Assembly: GCA_004352715.1 (NCBI GenBank)
Contig: SCFE01000006.1
Location: forward strand, 1,410,614 to 1,474,613
Source: Hofstenia miamia
Taxonomy: Eukaryota > Xenacoelomorpha > Acoela
Direction: 5' to 3'
Length of the DNA stretch: 64,000 nt
The position numbers and the translations under genes are program-made. Shown in pieces: positions 12,309 through 22,690 of the stretch; position 1 is the first letter of the stretch, and the number at the start of each line of letters is the position of its first letter. The notes under the pieces were generated by a model. It worked only from the letters and a program-made list of their open reading frames with translations. It was not told the origin of the DNA and did no database searches.

Positions 12309-12421
12309 CGTTAGGATTCCTTTTGAAACTTCAATTTCTTCACCATTTGCACTTTCGCTTTTGATAGCTGCCACAATGAAACCTTCAAAGTAATTGTTTT
12401 TCTCTTCTGAGAAGAGAACAA
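12309..12421 (-). CDS. F-spondin-like, exon 2 (reeler domain, second part)
   Basis: A 113-nt exon on the minus strand between an acceptor (CATATTTTAG, ending at 12422) and a donor (AACG then GTAATG from 12308). With the single base carried over from exon 1 it gives 38 codons beginning VVLFSEEKNNYFEGF and ending in phase 0. Joined to exon 1, the protein reads IYK-VVLFSEEKNNYFEGFIVAAI. This follows the F-spondin reeler domain (YRVTL, about six variable residues, SYFRGFTLIAL) position by position. A closer acceptor (CTCTTCTCAG) would also keep frame but would drop the conserved strand before YFEGF, so the upstream one is preferred. A (TA)n repeat sits about 30 bases beyond the acceptor. No further exon was located to the left. 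Confidence 0.7.
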
Positions 12422-12449
12422 CTAAAATATGAAATTATAAATAAATAAA

Positions 12450-12860
12450 TAAATATATATATATATATATATGTATATAATATCAGGGCTGCAACTGGGT
12501 CATATTTTTCATATTCAATCAAATTTAAACAGCTTTCATCAAAAATCGGCGCACCCAATCCAACCCAATCACAGCAATTTTAAGATTTCCTAGAGAAACC
12601 GAAGATAAATTCGAGCTTAGATATTGTTACCCTTACTTATTATATTGAAATGCTGTGAAATAGGTCTTTAAGTAAACTATATCAAAGCACTTTATTTCCG
12701 GATGAATTATTTGCCTCATGTTATACAGTCTATTAACCAATGACGTAAAAGTTTAAAACAATTTTTACCGGATCCTTTCTTATAAATATGACCCTATCTA
12801 ACAAATAGCCATCAAACGTGATCCAATCGAACCAATGGGTTGAAACAACCCATATTTAGA
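12450..12860. repeat. (TA)n tract and possible GGGT-word hAT-like fragment
   Basis: After a (TA)n run (about 12455-12478), CAGGGCTGCAACTGGGTCAT begins at 12484. Words of the ACCCAATCCAACCCAAT and GGGTTG kind follow to about 12855. This resembles the window's hAT-type short-word elements, but no inverted end or target duplication could be matched. Confidence 0.3.
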
Positions 12861-12869
12861 AATCGACGA

Positions 12870-14443
12870 CGGAAGGGGTGTGAGATCACACCCCAATACG
12901 CCCCGACGCCCTTATGAGTAATCGCAGTCATGTAAGAATGCAGATAACAATATATCTGTTACTGTTGCAAAACGCACCCAAATGGTTTAGATCAAGCTCA
13001 GTTCCTTGAACCGTCTGTTGTTCTGCGCAAAGCAGATCAGTTTACTCGTGCGGGACGGAAAGAAATCAAGCCCCAACCAAGAGAACTTTTTGGAATTATC
13101 ACAATTCATTGGCGGAAATACTAGTGTATGCAAATTCATCTGAATGCTCTTCCAAAGAATGTTGTAGCGACGAGCCCAAAATTCGAATACTGCTGAGAAC
13201 AATTTCTATTCCTACAAGGTGCTAAATTTTTTTTGATACTCTTAAGAGTTGATGAAATAGTAATATTGGTTGTCCCCCAAACATCTAACCGACCCATTTA
13301 TATAATAATGGCTACATGCTATTCGAAATTGGTGACTCGATGCAATAACATTACCTGTAGGAAAAACAATGCTATACATTCAATTACTAAATAGCAAATG
13401 AATAACTGCTTAATTTCATGTTATACTGTTTTACAAAATCCGTAAATACAATCGATATAAATTGTAAGAACATGTTGATTCAAACGATGCTTATTATGGC
13501 TTTAAGAAAAAGTTTAGAAAGTATAAATGAAATTTTCATTGCCATAAACTGAATGTTATGAGCAATTTTATCTAAAAAAACAAATATAACTTTTCAGAGG
13601 AAATAAATCTAAAAACGTGACATTGCCTTAAATTCACACGTTCTATTAATTGGCATCACTGCATGTTATTTAAAGGCGAAAATCTAGTAAAGTATGGTGT
13701 ATCTTGCAGTTACTAGAAAAAACTGAAGCCGCCAAATCTGACTGCTTAAAGTATTATCTATATAGTGATAAATTTTGAAATTTAAATCCAATTACAGCGA
13801 AATTGTTCTTCTAAGAATTTTTTAAGTAAATTCCTTTACAATTTCTGTATACTCTAAGGTCCCAAAATATTGGGACCCCCCTCCGTTTTTTGATTTGCAT
13901 ACTTTCATTTTTATAACCAATAATTATTTTCATTTTCTATACTTACATCTAAAAATTGAAGTTCAATGTTAATAATATTGTACCAATTTGAGCATTAGAT
14001 TAGCATTAATTGAGTATTACATTACTCAGACATTTGGATAATTTAAAATAGACCCCAATAATTTAGACAATCCCGTTTTTGATACCCAAAAATTATTAGA
14101 AATCGCAGACCCCCCCCCCTCTTCTTTTTGCAAGAAGCTTTTGAAATGAACGCGTTTTTCAAATTGTTTTTAAAGAACAGAATATGCCATGAGTACCAGA
14201 TTTCAGAGAGTGATATTTGGAAATTTGATTCTCAGTATCTAAGTTTGATTTCTTAGGGTTATACGATTCCATTATTTCTGAAATCAATTTTTGTGCGGAT
14301 AATCATTTCAACAGCTAAATGAAAGAAATTGGGTTGGGGTTACTGTGAGTTCAATTTTTAGTTTCATAAATAGCCTTTTGCACCAATAATAGAACTTTTA
14401 ACGAGCTACCGATTCATGTGATTGGTTAAAAAAATTCCAAAAA
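12870..14443. other. intron sequence, no gene recognised
   Basis: Lies inside the first intron of the F-spondin-like gene. It contains a near-perfect short palindrome at 13859-13878 (GGTCCCAA, 4-base centre, TTGGGACC) directly followed by a C-rich run, and another C-run at 14110. These may be the decayed left flank of the transposon carrying the 14444 gene, but terminal repeats could not be matched. Confidence 0.3.
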
Positions 14444-16063
14444 ATGAGTGAAAACGATCAAGAAAACCCCCCACTAGGATTTCTATCCCCTCGAATTTCT
14501 GCACGTAAACGTCGAAATATCCATGGGGAAGAAAGTTCTAATCATTCTACGCCTAAAAGAATTAAAATAATTGCAGTTAATGATGAAATGTATGATAAAG
14601 TTGTGAAGTATGTGAAGAAAGAGCGTCCCCCAACGGTAACAAGAGAAGAAAAGCTCGACATTCTTTTATTACAAGCAAAACTTCGACATGACTACTACAC
14701 CAAGCATAATTTGGTTTCTCCTGGTCGTAAACCAAAATCTGTTAATTATACAAACGAAATTAGTTCGTTGTTGCACCGCAGAAAAGATATTGTTGGACAA
14801 GTATGGGCAGACTATGTAAAAGGACAAGTTGTCAAAGAAGCTAAACCACCAGCCAACTATAAACAAAAGCATAGTCGTGTTCCGCGTTGTCGTGCTGTAG
14901 TAAGTTCCATTCAAACATTTATCCGGGAACGCCGAATTACTCGAACAAGAAATGTGGCGAGAGATGTTCTGGATTTCTTGGTAGCATCAGGATATATAGA
15001 GATTGATCGTGAAAGTAGAAACTCTGTACAAGCAGGATTACGATCTGTACAGCGATTTATTCAGAAGATGGGATATAAACGTGGAAAAAAGAAGGGTGTC
15101 ATGTGCTACCGATTAAGAGAGGAAAACATTAGAAAAAGAGATGAATATGTATCCAAATTAGTGTCCATCAACGAAGCAAAGACACAACGCATAATTTACA
15201 TGGATGAAAGTTACATCCACAAAAACTACCAAAGGCACGACGACAGTTTATACGACCCTAATGATGAACAAGATTTGGAAACAAAGGCTCAGCATAAAGG
15301 GAAACGCTATTGTTTTATTGCAGCAATTATTGATGCAGATCCAAGTATTCCTGTTGATGAACGTGCAGAATCGGACAAAGCTGAGTTGATGTTAGATACT
15401 TTGGATATTTTCGAAGGTGGAAAAAAACAAACACAGGATTATCATGGTATGTTAGATTCCAATTACTTCATCAAATGGATGAAGACACTACTGGATGCAC
15501 TGGATAGCCGTGGAATCACCAATGGTGTTATTGTTATGGATAACGCAAAATACCACAAAAGTCTTCCTGATGGAACACCAAAAGGAAGTTGGAAGAAAAA
15601 AGATTTACAAGAAGCGTGTGAAAGATATGGGCTCATGCATGGTGCCAACGATACCAAGGCACAACTGTGGGGAATACTGAAACAGTACATAGATGATAAT
15701 ATCATTCCTGTTATATGTACAATGGCCAAAGATAAAGGGCATGAGGTTTTATTTTCACCACCTCATCATTCGAATCTGCAACCAATCGAATTGGTCTGGG
15801 CCAATGTAAAGGGTAAAGTAGGACGCCAATATACCAAAGACACTACCTTTAAGGATGTTCACGATCGATTGGTTCAATCATTTCATTCCCTAGAATCCAG
15901 AACCGTACAAGGGTGCATAAACAAAGCCAATTTGCATTTGGTTAATCTGTGGAACAGAATCCAACAAGAAGAGCAGCAGGACATGGATTCTGAACATGAA
16001 AGTTCCGAAAATAGTGAGGAAAACAGTTCTGGTAATGAATCGGATGATAATTTAGAGTTTTAA
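14444..16063 (+). CDS. intact DD82E transposase (IS630/Tc1/mariner group)
   Basis: A 539-residue uninterrupted single-exon transposase that would cut and paste its own DNA element in the nucleus. The DDE catalytic domain is complete: first aspartate D254 in IYMDESYIHKNY, second D366 in VIVMDNAKYH, and glutamate E449 in SNLQPIELVWANVKGK. Exactly 82 residues separate D366 and E449, far more than the 34-41 of ordinary Tc1/mariner enzymes. That spacing fits the DD82E group, which I recall being named Sailor. Residues 100-215 form a basic helical region with a likely helix-turn-helix DNA-binding part (RTRNVARDVLDFLVASGYI). Basic clusters near residues 21-25 and 37-41 could be nuclear localisation signals. 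The last 30 residues are acidic (S, E, D, N). It lies within the first intron of the F-spondin-like gene, on the opposite strand. Terminal inverted repeats were not identified. Confidence 0.85.
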   Translation: MSENDQENPPLGFLSPRISARKRRNIHGEESSNHSTPKRIKIIAVNDEMYDKVVKYVKKERPPTVTREEKLDILLLQAKLRHDYYTKHNLVSPGRKPKSVNYTNEISSLLHRRKDIVGQVWADYVKGQVVKEAKPPANYKQKHSRVPRCRAVVSSIQTFIRERRITRTRNVARDVLDFLVASGYIEIDRESRNSVQAGLRSVQRFIQKMGYKRGKKKGVMCYRLREENIRKRDEYVSKLVSINEAKTQRIIYMDESYIHKNYQRHDDSLYDPNDEQDLETKAQHKGKRYCFIAAIIDADPSIPVDERAESDKAELMLDTLDIFEGGKKQTQDYHGMLDSNYFIKWMKTLLDALDSRGITNGVIVMDNAKYHKSLPDGTPKGSWKKKDLQEACERYGLMHGANDTKAQLWGILKQYIDDNIIPVICTMAKDKGHEVLFSPPHHSNLQPIELVWANVKGKVGRQYTKDTTFKDVHDRLVQSFHSLESRTVQGCINKANLHLVNLWNRIQQEEQQDMDSEHESSENSEENSSGNESDDNLEF

Positions 16064-19000
16064 ATTGATCAATGGCTAAAATAAGGCTAGTATAGTAGTT
16101 TATTCCATTGTTTTTCTTATGAAAACTTTCAATGTACGTAACTTTTCCTACACAATTTTCCAGAGAACAAACTCTTGGTCATTTTTTATCTTTTTTGACA
16201 TATTTTTAATTTATAAATAGAAAGAGGGGTGTTAGCCAAACCTCATGGATGGTGTCGCCCACTGTAAGTAGAAATATTTGAATGTGTTACTTTGTATCGT
16301 TTTTAACTCATTGTGTTCTTGTTTTTTCAACTCGCAGAACCTTCATGATAGTATTTGCAAAGAATATTCCCTCATTGTTTTCTAAAAAGGAGACTTGGGT
16401 GTTTTTTGCCTCAAATATTCCCTCACAACAGTAGCATTTAGCTGTTCGACAACATATAAACGTAATTGAAAACCATTTCTTCATGATAACTTAGTGTTCT
16501 TAAACTATAGAATTTCAATGTTAACTGTCTTGTATTTTGGTGTTAAAATAAAGTTTCATTTGGTAAGCTAGGTAGATTTTCTATCTTGATTTTTCTATAA
16601 AGTAACAATTTTTTCTCTTACATGCTTAAGTTTTATTTTGAGGTAGTAATTCATTTTACACACATTTCAAAATAAAAAACTATTGTTCATCACTTTCTTT
16701 GGAAGTTTTAGTTTTTTATAAGAAATCATTCTTAAATGTATTTTTGTGATATTTGGTATCCAATTAATATTTTTTGATTTGGTCAATAAGCTAATAAATG
16801 CAAATTATTTATACTACGATTCAGAATATTTATTATATTTGATCTTTGTTCTTCGTTGTTTTGTATATATGTGTTAACATGCAGAGTGAATATATATAAC
16901 GAATCAGTGCGTGTCATTGTATTAAAACAATTTTACTCATGTTTTGGGGTTTGTTGCTTTATGATGTCATTATTAATTTGCTGTGCCATTGGTTTTCCAA
17001 GTGTTGTATTGTATCTTGTAATATAATTAATAATCGCATCTAGTCCAACATAAAATTTGTCATTTACAAATAAAACATAACTTATGCGTTCACTTAACTG
17101 ATATTTCCTTAAAGGTGATTAGCAAAGGTTTTAGAACTAATCCTTGGTGAACTCCATTATTATCAGCTTATATGAACTAAGTAATTGCATGTCAAATAAA
17201 AGTATAGATTTGAAATTTTAAATGTTTGACAACATTATCTTGAATTTTGATATTAAATATTGCCTCATCATGATCTAAGTAGAAAGGAATTTTCAAAATG
17301 ACTAAAATTTATTAAGTAAATTTTAAGGAAAATTATTTTTTCTTAGCAGTAAATTTAATTGAATAAAGTTTTTGACCATCGTAAAAAGAAAGTTTAAAGT
17401 GACGATGCGATAATTGCTGGTAAAGCAGATTTAGCAAACTTATTCTGCTACGCTTACAAGTGATACGTCTGGAATATCAATTTCCTCTTCATGAATTGCT
17501 GTCCTTTTCGGAGATGCGATAATAAAAAATATTAGGAAAACTAAGAACTACGTAAAAATTTACTACTGTCAAGATTAATCGATCGATAATTTTACTCACA
17601 GATAAATTAACATTTTGAAGTGCATGTAGGAAACTGAACAGTAAACAAATAAATTATGAAATATCAGTACAAATATAAATAGCATTATAAATCATCCCTA
17701 TATACAATTGTAAAAGAATTGACAATGAGTTTCATATAAGATAAACACTAACAAAAGTGTGTCAAAGTATCGAAAGCTTTTGAAAGGTGTTAGTTTGCTA
17801 AAAATGCGGTTAACTTGCAGTGAAAAAGAAGTTTTTAGCTAAGTTGTAGAAAGTCTTGATTTAACAATTTATGTGTAGGCATAATTTTTTGTTGCGATGC
17901 TTAATCTCTTTTGCAAAAAACTATTTCAATGAATATGATTGTACACCTGATTGTTTATGTGGGACGATATTTTCCTAGAGGGAATTTGTGTAATTGGTTT
18001 ATATCAAGCTCATAGTATTGTATTTAAGTATTTAATTAAACATGATATTAAAATTGAATCATGCATTGCACATCTTTACAAAATGCACATTTGATATGTC
18101 AGGTCATTTATCACTTCAATGCAACAGGTGTTTTCATTAAAATGTTCAACTTATGTTTGACTAAATTCATGCACTGGTTCCAATATTGAAAAAAAATTGT
18201 TTTAACATTAATCAGATCAAACATGTGACATTTTCAATATTTAATATATAATATATAGAAAATATATTTACTCCTAAAAAATCATGAATATGTTTAATGT
18301 GCCGTTTCTATAAACTCATTTCAATCATAAGCTTCCTGAGAGTACACATTTGTACGATTCTTTGCGAAAATTCTTTGTCACACATCTTAATGGGAGAAAC
18401 TTGAAACTAATGTCTCAAAGTGCGATCACCTCAATGTGACAAAAAAAGTTTTTAATGTACAAAATAAGAATATTAAGTCACCTTTACTTAGGGTAAGTGT
18501 AGGGAATACTAGATTGTAAGTAACACAAAGCCACAAGTATTAAACGCATGCTGCTTGTCCTAGCTTTGGACAAAGTATTTTCATAAGGCCATCTACATCC
18601 CTGTTATCATTTCTTATTTCCGAAAAAATTCACTGACTCCGCCAGGACGAGGATTTTTCATACTCAGAATTTCTTTTGATTGATATGGGTTTTCAAGGAA
18701 TGTCATGGGGAACTAAACTAAAAGAGGTGTGTTGAAAAAGGGTGTTATTAACAACATTGTGAAGTTCGGTAACTACTGTTTACCATTGTGTATATTGCAG
18801 AGTGCATACAATGACCCTTAATAATTTTATCTTATTATAAATATTTAATTTTTGGTTAAAATGTAAACTGATTTTGGCTTTTATGAAACTCAAATATTTT
18901 AAAAGAAACACTTCTTTATAAGCATGCGCATTTCCAATAAAAATGTGTTTGACTTAACAACACGCAGAGATATAGGTTGAAATAAGGAAGGAAATAAGAG

Positions 19001-19599
19001 ACCATTTATCCCTGACGACATTAAGCCTATTATCTAAGTAAAAAAAATGAGTTATTATAGTAACTAGACTAACAAAATATGTCACTGACAACTGGTAAAA
19101 CTTATTAATGTGTATCTGCTTTCCTGTTTTTACAATTTATACAAATGCGAGCTTAAGGATCGCGGATTCCCAAAATTTTCTCCATAAAAAATGCTAAAAA
19201 TTAGGTTCTCAAACAAACAAATAAAAATGACATAGACCAGTACATTTCTTGAGAATTTTGTTCGTTACAAAACCATAAACTCTTACAACTCCATTGCGAA
19301 TTTACAAGGTTTTAGGTTAAGTTGCAAGTTAATTTTTTAACATAAGTGAACGATCTTATAAATGTCTTAAGTGGTGTCAGATTTAATTCTTCCATGTTAA
19401 TGAAAAGCAACAGACTGCATTATAACAGATTTTTGACATAGATTGTCACTTGTTAAAGCATTTGTAGCTGTCTATCCCAATTAGAATTGAGCTTCAAATT
19501 CAATTGATGAGGCATTTATATTGACTTGTTCTTAGGCGAAAAATTTAAGCCGCCTGTTATAAGATTGCACCAATATTGTTTATAGGTACTGTGTAGACT
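16064..19599. other. intron sequence, no gene recognised
   Basis: The first few hundred bases are probably the 3' part of the DD82E transposon; its right end was not found. A short minus-strand coding-like stretch at about 17520-17440 (ending DIPDVSLVSVAE) is followed by a GTAAGC donor-like site but lacks a good acceptor. The rest is featureless AT-rich DNA. Confidence 0.3.
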
Positions 19600-19923
19600 A
19601 TCAGACATAGATTAAAGTACCAAAGAGCAATGCTTGAAAAAGTAAAATTATGTCAATAAAAGTAGTGTTTCAGTCAGTAAAAATTTCCTGCAAGTAAGCA
19701 TTATAGGCACCAACTTACCGCGGATTAAATTTCCTTGTGCCACTATGTACANNNNNNNNNNNNNNNNNNNNATCAGACATAGATTAAAGTACCAAAGAGC
19801 AATGCTTGAAAAAGTAAAATTATGTCAATAAAAGTAGTGTTTCAGTCAGTAAAAATTTCCTGCAAGTAAGCATTATAGGCACCAACTTACCGCGGATTAA
19901 ATTTCCTTGTGCCACTATGTACA
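19600..19923. repeat. 152-bp exact duplication across an N gap
   Basis: 19600-19751 and 19772-19923 are identical and separated by a 20-base N gap (19752-19771). Both copies end two bases inside the left end of the Tc1/mariner element that starts at 19922. The pattern suggests overlapping allelic contigs rather than a genuine tandem repeat. Confidence 0.85.
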
Positions 19924-20508
19924 GGGTCCGCCATAAGTCACTACGAGTTTTTTGTTTAATAAGAAAGAGTAAAATATACTTTTTTAAGAAACTGTATAAT
20001 TCAGGTATAGGTACAGGTATAGCAGGTAAACAATACATAAAATAAATTTGAAAATATATAAGCAAGATAACTATGAATTAAATGTCAAATGGGTCCACTT
20101 GGAGACCATTATGTTCGACACATAAGCGAAACCTCCTGAAAGGTCGATCATTTATTTTTCGGAGAACATCAGCTGTAATCTTGTTGGTAATCTCATTGCG
20201 GACTACTTGTTTTAGGGCCTCTATATTATTAACCTTTTGAGACATTATTCCAGGATAAATAATGACCCACAACGCATTATCACAAGAGGTCAAATCTGGT
20301 GACCGTGGAGGGAAGGGGGGCGGGATTTATTTTCCAACCCATTTTATTTAAGGTGTCGAATAGTGAGTGTGTAATCGATAGCTATTTTTTGAATGTCTGT
20401 TTGAACCAATAACAAACAATTATACACTGTTAGCTGAGATTAAAACTTATACATACATTTCTATGCTTATAACAGAAAAAAACTCGTAGTGACTTATGGC
20501 GCTGTCTG
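19922..20508 (-). mobile_element. internally deleted Tc1/mariner element with transposase C-terminus
   Basis: A 587-bp element flanked by TA on both sides (19920-19921 and 20509-20510), the Tc1/mariner target. The termini are inverted repeats of about 33 bp that share GCCATAAGTCACTACGAGTT and differ at a few outer positions. On the minus strand (about 20325-20078) it retains only the end of a transposase: a PPRSPDLTSCDNALW block, which carries the last catalytic acidic residue in such enzymes, then RFRLCVEHNG near the C-terminus. The N-terminal and central parts are missing, so it is non-autonomous. Confidence 0.85.
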
Positions 20509-20510
20509 TA

Positions 20511-21948
20511 TATTAATGCCTAACTCTTGCGAATTTTTAGATTAACTGTTAAAAAAAGTAAAATCAACTAGCAAAAAATGAATATTTCTTTAGTTCTATA
20601 TGTATTAGTATTTTAATCTAATCATTTTATCATTGCTTATTATGGGCACCCTATATTAATTTTATTTTTTAAGATTCTATGAAAAAATAGATATGTTGAT
20701 GTTTTGTAGTAATACTTGCATACATGCCAATAAAATTCATAATTACATAATTTCAAATTAATCCAAAGATGTAAATTTAAGGCTTAAAAACGTTTGTACT
20801 TCAAAAAATCATATACGTTTTGCTTTTTAGAAATATTCTGTATATAGAAGGGCTTTAGTATAGATACAATTATACTTGATTTATTCACATTTTGGACTGA
20901 AGTACTAGTTGTTTTTCAATCATTCAACTATATCTGATTTGTAATTGCTAACTGTCTTAGTTTCGAATGGCCATGTGATTTATACTTTCAAATATTTGCT
21001 ATCACACGAGTGTCTTTGTCACTGGCCCCCTATCACTTGACAGAAATAATGTGCAGATATCAAAATAAAAGGAATCCATAATTATATTAACGTGTGAAAA
21101 ATGTGTAATTCCTTGCGAACCGTTTGATTTTGGTGCAATTAGTCATGGTTATTTCAATTGAAATGTAGGGAAATCGATTTATTACCAACTACCCAAATGA
21201 TGCGACATCGTAAGCAAAACGAATATCAATTGTAAATTACGCATATTTCTTATAAAAATCTCCAGTTGAATTTCTAAAATTTTAAAAATTGCTTTAAAAC
21301 GAAGTTGATGCTGACTCATTATCTATTATTTTAGATTGCCCAAAATTTTTTCTATTGTCTGGATCCCATATTTGACTACTTCTGCACTTTTGAATTGAAT
21401 TGTCATGCACTTGTTTCATAGATGTAACCGGGCTGATGACTTGGAACTGCGGTTATAAACAGTGTACTTTCAACAATACATTATCTGAGGAACTTGCCAC
21501 TTTTAATAACTATAAATACTCAATGTTCAATTCTATATTTCTCTATTAAGTGTATGTGGTTTGCTTTGTTAAATATCATACCCTCCAAATTGCTTTAATA
21601 CACATCAATTTTCAGTCTTTCATTGAATGGGTATTGATAGCAATCCTTCATTAAGCCTGAAAATGTTTTATGCTATATCAAAAACAGAATTCAAATTTAC
21701 ACCATGATTTAATCATGATCGCATCCATACAAATTATTTAAATTAGGACATAAAGTGCAATTTTGCGAAAATTACTAAACTAGATTCACTCAAGTAGATT
21801 ATGGTAATCAATACTTAATAAAGGGAATAATATTTTGACTATTCTAACATGGCATGCGTGTTTAACTTATTGTAGAAATTAAAATACATTTGGCAAGCAA
21901 GTGACTAGCGATAGAAGTATAGTTGTCTTTCTATTTATCACTAACTTC

Positions 21949-21949
<1 letters not shown>
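20511..21949. other. intron sequence, no gene recognised
   Basis: AT-rich DNA without a recognisable gene, RNA or repeat boundary. Confidence 0.3.
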
Positions 21950-21999
<50 letters not shown>

Positions 22000-22690
22000 T
22001 GTAGGTTTGTTTAGTTATTTTATTTGTTAATCTGTTGTATATATGTCAATTTTGTAAATATGTGTAAATTTTGTATGTATCCATCTTTATGAGATTACAT
22101 GTATATAGCAGGTTGCGTGCAAATGATATAATAAATAATAATTATTTATTATCCATATATGGATACTAAGCAATAGTATATAAACAAAATTTACATTAAT
22201 AATGAACATGAGGCACTCGGCAGAAACGACATAAACATATTGGATATTTCTTACAGTTGTTTTTAACGGATTAAAGTTATTTAAAAACTGTTGTTGGAAG
22301 AAAGAATTTAATGATCTTTTTACTTGTTTCAATGATCCATATAAATTGATGGAAGTATTTTGATGTATATAATTTGCAAGTATTGCAATTCTATTTAAAT
22401 AAAAAGATCTGGTTGATTATTTGCTTATATCCTTTGATTTGAAAATTGTAAGATTTGAAGAACAAAGCCGGTAATTTGTGCGTAGATATTCAGATATTAT
22501 TTTTGATAGTTCCAAATCATATTGGTCATTCAATAGCTTATTAAAATATATTAAATCAAGTAACTGAAAATAATAGGTTATCGGAAGCATATTTAAGCGT
22601 ATCAATTGTGATTTATAATCAAGACCTGGTAGTATCCACTTAAAACATCTGTTGAAAGGCTTCTAGCTTGTCAATTATGAAGGGGGATAA
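21950..22690 (-). mobile_element. 3' fragment of a non-LTR retrotransposon
   Basis: On the minus strand the segment 22605-22090 reads as the C-terminal end of a LINE ORF2. A leucine-rich stretch (LLDLIYFNKLLND) is followed by a block around FYLNRIAIL and SLKQVKRSLNSFF, the usual ending of Jockey/CR1-type proteins. A frameshift lies near 22400. The 3' end runs into a (TA)n tract (about 21952-22000), as expected for a LINE that ends in a simple repeat. The upstream reverse-transcriptase part is absent, so this is a 5'-truncated insertion. Confidence 0.6.

Noticed and set aside
12987-13202. Minus-strand open frame (FEFWARRYNILWKSIQM) as a gene
   Set aside because: Balanced composition, but no recognisable domain, no good splice sites, and an equally open plus-strand reading.
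14098-16245. C-rich stretches at 14110 and 16222 as terminal repeats of the DD82E element
   Set aside because: The pyrimidine-rich segments are only loosely similar in inverted order and no TA pair brackets them.
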